Source: Paenibacillaceae bacterium
GTDB taxonomy: Bacteria; Bacillota; Bacilli; Paenibacillales; Paenibacillaceae
Assembly: GCA_900766135.1 (NCBI GenBank)
Contig: CAAFUF010000004.1
Location: 124,001 to 188,000, forward strand
DNA: 64,000 nt
Reading direction: 5' to 3'
Shown here: piece by piece, positions 8,873-17,228 of the stretch
Layout of the letters: the number at the start of each line of letters is the position of its first letter
Position numbering within the stretch: the stretch's first letter is position 1
Notes under the pieces: model-generated
What the model was told of the DNA's origin: nothing
Seen by the model: only the letters and a program-made list of their open reading frames with translations
The model's database searches: none
Made by a program: the position numbers and the translations under genes

Positions 8873-9841
8873 CTATTTGCCCTTTGCCGCCGGCACCGTT
8901 TCGGCCGGGACCTCCACCTGCTCAAGCGCTTGGCGCACCACCTCGGCGCCGGGTTGATCCGCGCCGCGCAGCCCGTGGCGCAGAAGCAGCCGATGCGCCA
9001 GCACCGGCACGGCCACCGCCTTGATGTCGTCCGGCGTCACGTAATCGCGGCCCTGGAGCAGCGCAAACCCTTGCGAGGCGCGCAGCAAGCTCATGCTGGC
9101 CCGCGGGCTCGCCCCTAACTTGACCTCCGGATGCTTGCGGGTCGCCTCGGTGATCGACACGATGTAAGCGAGCAGGTCGTCCTCCACGCGGACGGTCTGC
9201 GCGAACCGCTGCGCTTCCGCCACTTCCGCGGCCGAGGCGGCCGGTCCCAGCTCGGCCAGCGGCTGGCGTTCCTTGAAGCGCCGAAGAATGGACACGCCCT
9301 CGTCGGACGTCGGGTATCCCATGGCGATCCGCATCAGGAAACGGTCCAATTGGGCTTCCGGCAGCGGGAACGTCCCCTGCTGGTCGACCGGGTTTTGCGT
9401 CGCCATGACCAAGAACGGAGCCGCCAACTCATGCGTCACCCCGTCGATCGTCACCTGCCGCTCCTCCATGCACTCCAGCAGGCTGGACTGCGTCCGCGGC
9501 GTCGCCCGGTTGATCTCGTCGGCCAGCAGCACGTGAGTGAACACCGGCCCGGAGCGGAACTCGAACTCCCCGGTTTTTTGATTGTAGAAGTTAATGCCGC
9601 TCAAATCCGAAGGCAACAGGTCCGGCGTAAACTGAATCCGTTTGAAATCCCCGCCCAGCGATTTGGCCAGCGCTTTGGCCAAGAGCGTTTTTCCGGTACC
9701 CGGCACGTCCTCCAGCAGCACATGCCCGTTCCCGAGCAAGGCGGCGAGCAACAGATCGACCACTTCCTCCTTCCCGACCACCACCTCGCCGATATTGCGG
9801 CGAATCCGCCCGATGATCTCTACCGCTTCCCGCATTTCCAT
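8873..9841 (-). CDS. MoxR-family AAA+ ATPase
   Basis: A 322-aa chaperone-like ATPase. Visible are Walker A PGTGKT at about 47-52, Walker B with LLADEINRATP (Asp/Glu near 108-109), a sensor-1 ATQNPVDQQGTFPLPEAQ segment, and a C-terminal lid domain. The ATG at 9841 follows AAAGGTGG by 8 nt and is preferred to a GTG four codons upstream that overlaps this ribosome binding site. It forms a two-gene unit with the DUF58 protein downstream. Its substrate is unknown. Confidence 0.9.
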   Translation of the reverse strand: MEMREAVEIIGRIRRNIGEVVVGKEEVVDLLLAALLGNGHVLLEDVPGTGKTLLAKALAKSLGGDFKRIQFTPDLLPSDLSGINFYNQKTGEFEFRSGPVFTHVLLADEINRATPRTQSSLLECMEERQVTIDGVTHELAAPFLVMATQNPVDQQGTFPLPEAQLDRFLMRIAMGYPTSDEGVSILRRFKERQPLAELGPAASAAEVAEAQRFAQTVRVEDDLLAYIVSITEATRKHPEVKLGASPRASMSLLRASQGFALLQGRDYVTPDDIKAVAVPVLAHRLLLRHGLRGADQPGAEVVRQALEQVEVPAETVPAAKGK

Positions 9842-9913
9842 AGGTAAAACCACCTTTATCGCAAAATTAAGAGTCCATTGTTACCGCTTTCCTTTTGCTA
9901 TTGGCCAAAGCGA

Positions 9914-10273
9914 TCAGGCCCGCAGCCACTCGCTTAAGTCCACCACCGAACGCATGGCATATTCCTGACGGACCGGCTCTCCGTCCTGCAGCACGATCAG
10001 GCAGGGAACGCTGGCGATCTGCCACTGCGCCCGCAGCTTCGGGGTATAGTTGATGTTCAGTTTGGACACCGGAATGCAAGGGCCGGACGCCAGGACGATC
10101 TCCAGCATCTTTTCCGCCAATTGGCAGGTCCCGCAGAGGGCCGTTACAAAAAATAACGCCTCCCTGCCGGTTGCCCTGTCCGCTTGCTCCGTCTCCATCC
10201 TCTTCTCCGTCTGTTCCAGCCATTCCTGCTCCGTGATTTCGCGTAAGGGCACGGGCTCCACCTCCCTTGTCAT
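9914..10273 (-). CDS. thioredoxin-like protein
   Basis: A 119-aa thioredoxin-fold protein with a CGTC active site (Cys47, Cys50) and a cis-proline after IASVP (Pro90). It is probably a cytoplasmic thiol-disulfide reductase or monothiol carrier similar to YtpP-type proteins. The reading frame stays open upstream to 10516, but the ATG at 10273 follows AGGAGTTGGGAG and starts the folded domain. The upstream extension is antisense-like sequence across the VOC gene. It has about 20 more N-terminal residues than a minimal thioredoxin. It may be cotranscribed only weakly with the VOC gene, because a hairpin lies between them. Confidence 0.82.
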   Translation of the reverse strand: MTREVEPVPLREITEQEWLEQTEKRMETEQADRATGREALFFVTALCGTCQLAEKMLEIVLASGPCIPVSKLNINYTPKLRAQWQIASVPCLIVLQDGEPVRQEYAMRSVVDLSEWLRA

Positions 10274-10299
10274 TCTCCCAACTCCTATCATAGCATAGG

Positions 10300-10334
10300 A
10301 AAACGGCCCTTTCGCCAAAAAAGCGAAAAGGCCG
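10300..10334 (-). terminator. intrinsic terminator after VOC gene
   Basis: CGGCC-CTTTCGC and GCGAAAAGGCCG form a strong stem (10304-10334). On the minus strand it is followed by TTTTCC. It lies 14 nt after the VOC stop and just before the thioredoxin-like gene. Confidence 0.6.
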
Positions 10335-10347
10335 CCGAGGACCGGCT

Positions 10348-10770
10348 TTACGCCGGGCGTTTGGTAAACACGTAGAAGGTCACGCCGAACTTGTCGGTGA
10401 CGATGCCGTACGCCGGGCTGAAATAAATCGGCTGCAGCGGCCGGTGCACCTCTCCCCCTTGCTTCAGGGCATCGAATAACCGCTGCGCGTGCTCCGCCGT
10501 GTCCACCGTAAGGCACACGGTCACCTGGTTGCCGACGCTGTGCGGCTCGTCCGGAAACTTGTCCGACACATACATTTCCGCGTCCCCCAGCTTCAGCACC
10601 GAGTGGGATATCCGTTTCTGCAGTTCCTCGCTCATCGGCTCCTTGGGCTCCGGCATTTCGCCGAAGGTCTGCTTAAAGACCACCTTCGCCTCCAGCGCTT
10701 GTTCATAAAACGCAATCGCCTCTGCCGCTTCTCCATTCATCGCAATCAACGGGCTGGCCAACATCATCAT
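10348..10770 (-). CDS. VOC-family (PhnB/glyoxalase-like) protein
   Basis: A 140-aa single-domain VOC protein of the PhnB-like group. It has the N-terminal strand-helix GEAAEAIAFYEQAL, the conserved HSVLKLGDAEMYVSD stretch, and the C-terminal FSPAYGIVTDKFGVTFYVFT strands. The ATG at 10770 lies 8 nt after AAAGGAG. An upstream in-frame ATG at 10791 has a poorer site, and the AAAGGAG lies inside it. The gene is divergent from a WYL regulator, with a palindromic operator between them, a common pairing for this family. Biochemical function is unknown; PhnB-like proteins are not shown to be demethylmenaquinone methyltransferases despite that legacy name. Confidence 0.83.
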   Translation of the reverse strand: MMMLASPLIAMNGEAAEAIAFYEQALEAKVVFKQTFGEMPEPKEPMSEELQKRISHSVLKLGDAEMYVSDKFPDEPHSVGNQVTVCLTVDTAEHAQRLFDALKQGGEVHRPLQPIYFSPAYGIVTDKFGVTFYVFTKRPA

Positions 10771-10864
10771 TTTATCCGCTCCTTTGGTCATCGTTCCCCT
10801 GCACGCTGCGGCGCAGGCTCAAGTCCGTTTCGCTGGACTTTGTACTCAGTGTAGCTCATAATAG

Positions 10865-10879
10865 TGACAACTATTGTCA
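10865..10879. promoter_or_regulatory. inverted-repeat operator candidate TGACAA-N3-TTGTCA
   Basis: TGACAACTATTGTCA is a perfect 6-bp inverted repeat with a 3-nt spacer, midway between the divergent VOC and WYL-regulator starts. Its position suggests autoregulation by the WYL protein and control of the VOC gene. Confidence 0.55.
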
Positions 10880-10913
10880 TAAATAAAAAATTCATGAACG
10901 GAGCTACGAAGAC

Positions 10914-11873
10914 ATGTCCAAATCGAAACGGCTCATGGAGCTGATGATGACCGTAAACCGCAAACGGAAGTTCACCGTCAAGGAACTGGCCGATGAATTC
11001 GGGGTCTCCTCCCGCACGATCCTGCGGGATTTGCAGGAGCTTAGCGAGCTCGGCGTACCCTTATATTCCGAGGTCGGGCCGCACGGCGGATACCAGGTGC
11101 TTAACGAGCGTGTGCTCCCTCCGATCGCGTTTACGGAGGAGGAAGCGGTGTCGATCTTCTTCGCAAGCCACGCCCTGCGCCATTACGAGTTCCTCCCGTT
11201 CGAAACGGAAGCCTCCTCGGCGCTCGGCAAGTTCTATCACTACATGTCCAGCGACGTGCGGGACCGCATCGACCAAATGAAAAACCGGGTCGACTTCGTG
11301 ACCCCTGCGCGGCAATCGGCTTTTCCTTATCTGGGATTGCTGCTGGAAGGGGCCCTTCGGCAACAGGTCCTGCGCATCGAGTACGAATCGCGCCGCGGCG
11401 TCTCCACCTGCCGCCAGATCCAGCCGGTCGGCATCTTCGCCAGCGGCGGCTTATGGTATTGCCCTGCCTACTGCTTCGAGCGCCGCGACTTCCGCATGTT
11501 CCGCTGCGACCGCATCGCCGCAGCCGAAGCAGCCGAGGGACCCGGCGCTCCGGCGCCGCTCGACCTGCGCCACGTCCACCTCGGTAACTGGGAGGAGCAC
11601 CTCGGCCGCAAGCCGGCGCTGCTGGACTGCGTTGTCGAGCTTAGCCGGCTGGGCGTCGAGGCCTGCGAGGGCCAGCTCATCCACCGCCGCCTGAAGCTGC
11701 ACGTCCGCGAGGACGGCTCCGGCCGGTTGGAGGGGCCGATCCCGGCCAGCGAGCTCCCGTACCTGTCTGCGTTCTTCATCGGGCTTGGCCAGGACGCCAC
11801 CGTGATGGGCCCACCGGAGCTGTTGGACTCGATCAAGCGGACGTTGGGCGAGCTGCTGGAGAAGTATTCGTAG
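10914..11873 (+). CDS. YafY-type HTH/WYL transcriptional regulator
   Basis: A 319-aa regulator. Residues 1-60 form an HTH_11 winged helix (FTVKELADEFGVSSRTILRD). A WYL domain follows at about 135-230 (RIEYESRRG...IQPVGIFASGGLWYCPAYC, FRCDRI), with a WCX-like C-terminal region. WYL domains sense small ligands or nucleic acids. The ATG follows CGGAGCTACGAAGAC. It probably controls the divergent VOC gene through the TGACAA/TTGTCA operator. The stop is only 4 nt from the convergent GH20 stop and no terminator is seen there. Confidence 0.87.
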   Translation: MSKSKRLMELMMTVNRKRKFTVKELADEFGVSSRTILRDLQELSELGVPLYSEVGPHGGYQVLNERVLPPIAFTEEEAVSIFFASHALRHYEFLPFETEASSALGKFYHYMSSDVRDRIDQMKNRVDFVTPARQSAFPYLGLLLEGALRQQVLRIEYESRRGVSTCRQIQPVGIFASGGLWYCPAYCFERRDFRMFRCDRIAAAEAAEGPGAPAPLDLRHVHLGNWEEHLGRKPALLDCVVELSRLGVEACEGQLIHRRLKLHVREDGSGRLEGPIPASELPYLSAFFIGLGQDATVMGPPELLDSIKRTLGELLEKYS

Positions 11874-11877
11874 GTGA

Positions 11878-13803
11878 TTACATCGAAAGCGAACCCGCCG
11901 TCGCAATCTGGTGGTACAAGCCGTTCACGTCGAGCGTACCGAACACGTTGTTCTGATTGAACACCAGACGCTCCGCCTCCAGCTCTTCCAACTGAAGGAC
12001 GCGGCCGTTCACATAGTCCAGCAGGCGGTCGCGCGCTGACACGGCGCGGCTCAGCACCCCGCCATAGCGGATGTCGAGCACTTCCCAGCCGAACGGCTTG
12101 TACGTTCCGAGCCACAGCTCCCGGTGCGCCACCCGCAGCTCCTCGACCCGGCGGCGCAGCTCGGGCAACGTCTCGTCGGCGATCCGCCGCAGCCCGTCCC
12201 GATCCCCGGCGTCGTAAAGGCGCTTGATCGCCACGCCCAGCGTCGACTTCACGGACAGCGCGGCGGCAAGCTTTTCGTAGAAGGCAAACATCGCGGTAAA
12301 CGGCTCCGTCAACCCGCTTCCTTCCCCTTCACGATAACCCCGCCATTTCTCGGCGAGCCCGGCATAATAGTCCGGCAGCGTCCCTTCCATGCCTTCCACA
12401 TGCTTGTCGAACAGGCCGATCAACGGATCCTGCCAGAGCAGGAACTTTGACGGGTTCGCACCGTAATAGTTCCCCTCATGAACCTCCGGCACTTCGTCCA
12501 TCCCCTTCAACGCTTCGAGCGGCCCGAACAAATCGAGCCCCGTGCAAGCGGCCAGCCGCTTCTGCAGATGCTCGTCCGTCACCTCGCCTTCATGGTACCC
12601 GTATTCCGCAAACAACTGCAGCCCCGGCAAAATCACGAAATGATTCGCCTCGTTCCCGTTGTCGCCCCACGCGGTCGCAAACACCTCCCGAAGGCCGCTC
12701 CGCTTGGCCGCCCGCAGCGCCGGGTGCATGGACGACCAGGTTTTGCCATGGTTCGGGGCCATCAGGTTCCACATATGGATGCCTCCCGCGAAGATCGGCT
12801 CCGACCCGAGCAGCCGGTGCTTGTCGAACACCTCTTTGTACCCGTTCTCGTCCGTCCCCCAGTAGTTCCAGTAGACGAACCGGAGGCCGTCCGGGATCTT
12901 GGCCATATTTTCCGAGGAAAAATCCGCCTCCATGTTATACAACCCGCCCTGCACGTCGTTCGACAGCAAGTTGAAATACATGTCGCTCCAGATCATCGGT
13001 TCTAGCCCCAGCTTTCCGGTGATCTCCATGACCCGCCCAACATGCTCGTTCATCACCTCGAATCGGTCGCGGAAGCCGTTATCCCGCAAATAGCGGCCCA
13101 GACCGACCTGGAACGCCTCGTCCATGCCGATATGGATACGCTTCGAACGGAACGGCGCGGCGGCCGCCCGAATCGTCTGCTCCAGGAATTCGTAGGTAGC
13201 CGGCGTACCCGGCAGCACGATGTCGGGATGGTCGCGCAACGGCTCGGCATAGAGCCACTTCAGCGCGTGGAACAAATGTCCCAGCGTTTGAATGCACGGG
13301 ATCATCTCGATGCCGAACAAAGTCGCGTAATCGTCGCACTCCCGCAGTTCCTCCGCGGTGTACCGTCCCCGCATATAACCGAAGTAGGGCAATTCCGGCA
13401 CCTCATACGTGTCCTCGGTATACATCATCAGGCCGTTCAGCCCCATGACCGCCATATAGCGCAGCATCTGCTTGATCGCGTCCACCCGCATCACCGCGTT
13501 GCGCGACGCGTCCAGCATCGCTCCGTTGTAATCGAAGCTCGGCCGTTCGGTCAGATCAAACGTATCCGACGTCTTGGCCCGCTCCACAAACAACCCCAGC
13601 GCACGAAAAAAATGAATCTTCTCCACATACTCGATCCGGCCTTTCCCGCCGCCAAGCGAGACCCGCAATTGCCTGGCATTCCGAGGCAACCGCACGACTT
13701 CCACCGGCAAACCCGCCGGGTCCGCCCGGAATCCGAGCTGCGCCTCCAACTCCTTTACGCCATGAACCAAATCCTCGTCCCATCCTTGAAAATAAAGCTT
13801 CAT
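11878..13803 (-). CDS. GH20 beta-N-acetylhexosaminidase
   Basis: A 641-aa cytoplasmic exo-hexosaminidase without a signal peptide. The catalytic Asp-Glu pair of GH20 is seen in HIGMDEA (D228, E229), within a TIM barrel starting near residue 90 (FDYNGAMLDASRN). The long C-terminal helical region and absence of a secretion signal resemble the GH20C group, including the Streptococcus pneumoniae enzyme, which removes terminal GlcNAc/GalNAc from imported glycans. RBS AGGGGAGG precedes the ATG. It lies 43 nt after the AraC regulator gene and is probably cotranscribed with it. It may act with the mannosidase locus at 18-36 kb; that link is inference. Confidence 0.88.
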   Translation of the reverse strand: MKLYFQGWDEDLVHGVKELEAQLGFRADPAGLPVEVVRLPRNARQLRVSLGGGKGRIEYVEKIHFFRALGLFVERAKTSDTFDLTERPSFDYNGAMLDASRNAVMRVDAIKQMLRYMAVMGLNGLMMYTEDTYEVPELPYFGYMRGRYTAEELRECDDYATLFGIEMIPCIQTLGHLFHALKWLYAEPLRDHPDIVLPGTPATYEFLEQTIRAAAAPFRSKRIHIGMDEAFQVGLGRYLRDNGFRDRFEVMNEHVGRVMEITGKLGLEPMIWSDMYFNLLSNDVQGGLYNMEADFSSENMAKIPDGLRFVYWNYWGTDENGYKEVFDKHRLLGSEPIFAGGIHMWNLMAPNHGKTWSSMHPALRAAKRSGLREVFATAWGDNGNEANHFVILPGLQLFAEYGYHEGEVTDEHLQKRLAACTGLDLFGPLEALKGMDEVPEVHEGNYYGANPSKFLLWQDPLIGLFDKHVEGMEGTLPDYYAGLAEKWRGYREGEGSGLTEPFTAMFAFYEKLAAALSVKSTLGVAIKRLYDAGDRDGLRRIADETLPELRRRVEELRVAHRELWLGTYKPFGWEVLDIRYGGVLSRAVSARDRLLDYVNGRVLQLEELEAERLVFNQNNVFGTLDVNGLYHQIATAGSLSM

Positions 13804-13846
13804 CCCGTGAACCTCCCCTATAGTGTAAACCCCTGCGCCCAGACCT

Positions 13847-14707
13847 TTACTGTCCGCCCCGGCTCCGATAGCTCCGCGGCGAATAACCGGTAATTCGCTT
13901 GAACACGCGCGAAAAATAAAACGTATCCTGATACCCCAGCGCCTCGCCGATTTCTTTGACGCTTTTTTCCGTGTTGAGCAGGACGTTCTTGGCCTCGGCC
14001 GCCTTCAGACGGTGAATGAATTCGTTGAGCGGATAACCCGAATATTCGTGCACAATTCGCCGCAGCGTCGACACCGAAATATGATGCCGCGCCGCCAGCT
14101 CCTCCGGCGTCGGGTCCGCGTACAGCGAAGCGGAGATGTCCTCGATCACCTTCAATACGAACCGGCCGCGGTTCCCGGCCTCCGCCTGATCCGCCTGCGA
14201 CACCAGCTCGTAAAGGAAAGACTCCAGCATTAGCGAAGCCCGGTCGAGATTGCTCGGCACGCCGCTGTCGATCAGCATGAACATCAGCTCCATCCGGTTA
14301 ATGACGGAGTCGTCGATCGCCGCTTTTTTGACCTGGTCGGGGTGCTGCAGCCAGCTTCCGAGCCATTCCTCGACCCGGGAGCCTTCCACCGTGAAGTAAT
14401 ACTCGTCCCAGTGCCCTTCCGCGTGCGGACCGTAATGGAACGTTTCGCCCGGGAACAAGCAGAACCACGAGCCGGCTGCAACCTCCTGCCTGTCCGCGCT
14501 ACCAACCTGGTAGTAACCGCTCCCGCCCGTGATCACCACAAACGCCCAATACCGGAACTTTGCGCCTTCCCGCTGCATCGTGCGCCCGGGCAAATGACCG
14601 GCGTTGACGACGGCCAACGATTGGATTTTGCGCCGGCTGGCATCCACCGCGGGATTGAACAGTCGGATCGGCTCAGGACTGATCATATAATCCAGATATT
14701 TTGTCAT
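13847..14707 (-). CDS. AraC-family transcriptional regulator with cupin-like N-domain
   Basis: A 286-aa regulator. The N-terminal half is a cupin-like sensor (GGSGYYQVG, GSWFCLFPGETFHYGPH). The C-terminal 100 residues are the double HTH_18 DNA-binding domain, ending in the ITGYSPRSYR signature. The ATG at 14707 is preferred: AAAGGGAG lies about 9 nt upstream, while the ATG at 14716 is only 3 nt from it. It lies upstream of the GH20 gene on the same strand and divergent from the sugar dehydrogenase/isomerase operon across about 140 nt, so it probably controls both. The effector is unknown. Confidence 0.86.
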   Translation of the reverse strand: MTKYLDYMISPEPIRLFNPAVDASRRKIQSLAVVNAGHLPGRTMQREGAKFRYWAFVVITGGSGYYQVGSADRQEVAAGSWFCLFPGETFHYGPHAEGHWDEYYFTVEGSRVEEWLGSWLQHPDQVKKAAIDDSVINRMELMFMLIDSGVPSNLDRASLMLESFLYELVSQADQAEAGNRGRFVLKVIEDISASLYADPTPEELAARHHISVSTLRRIVHEYSGYPLNEFIHRLKAAEAKNVLLNTEKSVKEIGEALGYQDTFYFSRVFKRITGYSPRSYRSRGGQ

Positions 14708-14849
14708 CCTGAACATTCTCCCTTTAAAATGCCTGTGCTAAATTAGGGGTGCCTAAACATAACTTTGAATAAATAAAACATATCCTAGCGAATGAATGCT
14801 CTCATTGTAGCAAACTCGCGCGGAGAACGAAAGGGTGCACCTGCGAAAA

Positions 14850-15908
14850 ATGAGTGAACTGAACATCGGCCTGATCGGCACCGGTTCCATTTCCGAGGCC
14901 CATCTGCAAGCCTACCGCGCCAACCCGCGGGCCAAGCTGCTCGCGATCTGCGACGTCAATGAGGAACGGGCCCGGAACATGGCGGGCAAATACGACATCC
15001 CGCATGTTTACACGGATTACCGCGAAATGTTCGCGAATCCCGAAGTGCACGCGGTCAGCATCTGCACCTGGAACAACACCCATGCCGCGATCAGCATCGC
15101 CGCCCTGGAGGCCGGCAAGCAGGTGCTCTGCGAAAAACCGCTCTGCATCACCGTGGACGAAGCCCTTCAGGTGCAGCAAGCGGTGCAGCGGACCGATAAT
15201 CTGCTGCAAGTTGGGTATGTGCGCCGGCACGCCTCCAACATCGGGGTGCTCAAGAAATTTATCGATGCCGGGGACCTTGGCGAGATTTATTACGCCAAAG
15301 CGAGCCTCCTCCGGCGGCTCGGCAATCCCGGCGGCTGGTTCGCCGACAAATCGCGCTCCGGCGGCGGCCCGCTGATCGACATCGGCGTGCATGCGATCGA
15401 TCTGTGCTGGTACCTGATGGGTCGGCCCAAGGTCAAATCGGTGAGCGGCAACACCTATGCCAAACTGGGGAATCGATCGAACATCGAGAATTATCCTTTT
15501 TATCAAGCCGCGGATTATGACGCTTCCCTCAATACGGTCGAAGACATGGCTAACGCGCTGATCCGCTTCGAGAACGGCGCTTCGCTGATGGTGGATGTCA
15601 GCTTTTCCCTGCATGCCAAGCAAAACTCCGCGCAGATCAACATCTATGGAGACAAGGGCGGTGCCGAAATCGAACCGGCGTTGTCGATCGTGACCGAGCG
15701 CCATAACACCATCGTGAACCTCGATCCGCAGATCAGCTCGCCAGGGTTTGATTTTCACGTGGCGTTCCAGAACGAAATTAACCATTTCATCTCCAGCTGC
15801 CTGGACGGCATCCCTCCGATCAGTCCCGTGGAGGACGGCGTGGAGATGATCAAAATCCTGAACGCGATTTACGAATCGGCCGCCGAAGGCCGGGAAATTC
15901 AATTCTAA
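14850..15908 (+). CDS. Gfo/Idh/MocA-family sugar dehydrogenase
   Basis: A 352-aa NAD(P)-dependent oxidoreductase. Motifs are GLIGTGSIS near the N-terminus, the EKPLCI segment (EKP) near residue 100, and GGGPLIDIGVHAIDLCWYL with the likely catalytic His. The ATG at 14850 gives the usual short N-terminus. A GTG at 14835 with GGAG 9 nt upstream is an alternative that adds five residues. It is followed 28 nt later by a TIM-barrel isomerase/epimerase, a common pair in catabolism of inositol-like or unusual sugars. Substrate not determinable here. Confidence 0.86.
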   Translation: MSELNIGLIGTGSISEAHLQAYRANPRAKLLAICDVNEERARNMAGKYDIPHVYTDYREMFANPEVHAVSICTWNNTHAAISIAALEAGKQVLCEKPLCITVDEALQVQQAVQRTDNLLQVGYVRRHASNIGVLKKFIDAGDLGEIYYAKASLLRRLGNPGGWFADKSRSGGGPLIDIGVHAIDLCWYLMGRPKVKSVSGNTYAKLGNRSNIENYPFYQAADYDASLNTVEDMANALIRFENGASLMVDVSFSLHAKQNSAQINIYGDKGGAEIEPALSIVTERHNTIVNLDPQISSPGFDFHVAFQNEINHFISSCLDGIPPISPVEDGVEMIKILNAIYESAAEGREIQF

Positions 15909-15936
15909 TTCTGGAGTCCAAGGAGGCGTAACCCGG

Positions 15937-16815
15937 ATGAAGCTGAACAACAAAATCGGAATTATCGTCGACAGCTTTGGCGTAGGCGTCAAGGAAGGCT
16001 TGAAGAAAGCAAAAGCGGCCGGAGCCGACGGCGTGCAAATTTATGCCGTTTCCGGCGAGATGGACCCGGCGGTACTGACGGGTTCAAAGCGCAAGGAGCT
16101 GCGCGATTACATCGACAGCCTGGGGCTGGATATCTCCGCCCTGTGCGGCGACCTCGCCGGCCACGGATTCCAGGACGCCGCCGCCAATCCGGCCAAAATC
16201 GAAAAGTCGAAGCGGATTCTCGATCTGGCGGTTGAACTGGGCACGAACGTCGTGACCACGCATATCGGCATCGTGCCGGAGGACGCGAACGGGCCAATTT
16301 ATGCGGCCATGCAGCAAGCTTGTGAGGAGCTGGGCGTATATGCGAAGAGCCTGAACGCTTATTTTGCCATCGAAACCGGACCTGAACCCGCCGCCCATCT
16401 CAAAAGCTTCCTGGACACCCTCACCACCAACGGCGTCTCCGTCAATTTCGACCCGGCCAATATGGTCATGGTCACGGGAGACGACCCGGTCCAAGGGGTC
16501 AAGACGCTGCGCGATTACATCGTTCATACGCACGTCAAAGACGGCATTCGCCGGCGCCCGGTTGATCCGCGGGACGTGTACGGCTTCCTCGGCTACGACG
16601 CGATGAGCCACGAGAAAATCGCCGAAATGGCCGCCTCCGGCGCAGGCTTCGAAGAGGTGCCGCTCGGCGCGGGCAGCGTCGACTTCCCGGCGTATTTCGC
16701 CGCCTTGCAGGAAATCGGCTATACCGGCTACCTGACGATCGAGCGCGAGGTCGGCGACAACCCGGAGGAGGATATTCGCCAAGCGGTTGGATTTATCCGC
16801 TCGTTCCGGGGCTAG
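15937..16815 (+). CDS. sugar phosphate isomerase/epimerase (xylose-isomerase-like TIM barrel)
   Basis: A 292-aa AP-endonuclease-2/xylose-isomerase-like TIM-barrel protein. Metal-site segments are recognisable: FAIETGPEP (Glu near 147), VNFDPANM (Asp), VHTHVKDGI (His-Lys-Asp) and LTIEREVG (C-terminal Glu). RBS AAGGAGG precedes the ATG. It directly follows the Gfo/Idh/MocA gene, so the two probably act in series on one sugar or polyol. No terminator is seen directly after it; a repeat-bearing 412-nt spacer follows. Confidence 0.84.
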   Translation: MKLNNKIGIIVDSFGVGVKEGLKKAKAAGADGVQIYAVSGEMDPAVLTGSKRKELRDYIDSLGLDISALCGDLAGHGFQDAAANPAKIEKSKRILDLAVELGTNVVTTHIGIVPEDANGPIYAAMQQACEELGVYAKSLNAYFAIETGPEPAAHLKSFLDTLTTNGVSVNFDPANMVMVTGDDPVQGVKTLRDYIVHTHVKDGIRRRPVDPRDVYGFLGYDAMSHEKIAEMAASGAGFEEVPLGAGSVDFPAYFAALQEIGYTGYLTIEREVGDNPEEDIRQAVGFIRSFRG

Positions 16816-17011
16816 GTTGCCTCATTGGGGGCCAAGGGGAACGACGATCACGCGCAGCAGCCCCCCCCAGGCGACTTCCGGTTTCGCGGATTGTACCTTA
16901 CGAGTGATCCGTCTTGCAGATAGACGCCTCCCGTGGCGTCTCCCCTTACGAGATACGTCCGATCACACGGAAGGCTGCCTCAACGGGTACCGACCGGTCT
17001 CACCGCTGCAC

Positions 17012-17197
17012 GTAACGGACCCTATTGACCTTATTTGCCTATTTCTCGGCGACTTCACGGCGTAACGGACTCCAGCGACCTTATTAGGCCCAACCTAAGG
17101 CGATTAGCCAACCCTTGCCGAAATAAGGTCTCCTCGGTCCGTTAATATAGGATATCGCCCCAAATCGGACAAATAACGCTTCTGGTGTCCGTTAGCC
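17012..17197. repeat. intergenic repeat family A (two direct and two inverted copies)
   Basis: The 412-nt gap 16816-17228 contains four copies of a TAACGGAC...CTTATT motif. Copies at 17012 and 17062 are direct (50 nt apart). Copies at about 17121-17147 and 17169-17197 are inverted (about 48 nt apart), so the set forms a large inverted arrangement. Cores differ between copies. No convincing ORF or known riboswitch was seen in the rest of the gap. Confidence 0.65.
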
Positions 17198-17228
17198 AGG
17201 AACCACCATTAAAGGAGATGGACCTTAC

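Noticed and set aside
10274..10516. N-terminal extension of the thioredoxin-like protein to 200 residues
   Set aside because: The extension lies across the VOC gene end and its terminator, and a good ribosome site precedes the ATG at 10273.
16787..17065. 92-codon plus-strand frame after the isomerase gene
   Set aside because: Starts inside the previous gene, runs through repeat family A, lacks a ribosome site and gives a non-globular composition.
17012..17197. Evenly spaced repeats that could look like a CRISPR array (also at 23768, 36833 and 57031)
   Set aside because: Repeat copies are degenerate, differ in length and orientation, number only four, and no cas gene is in the window.
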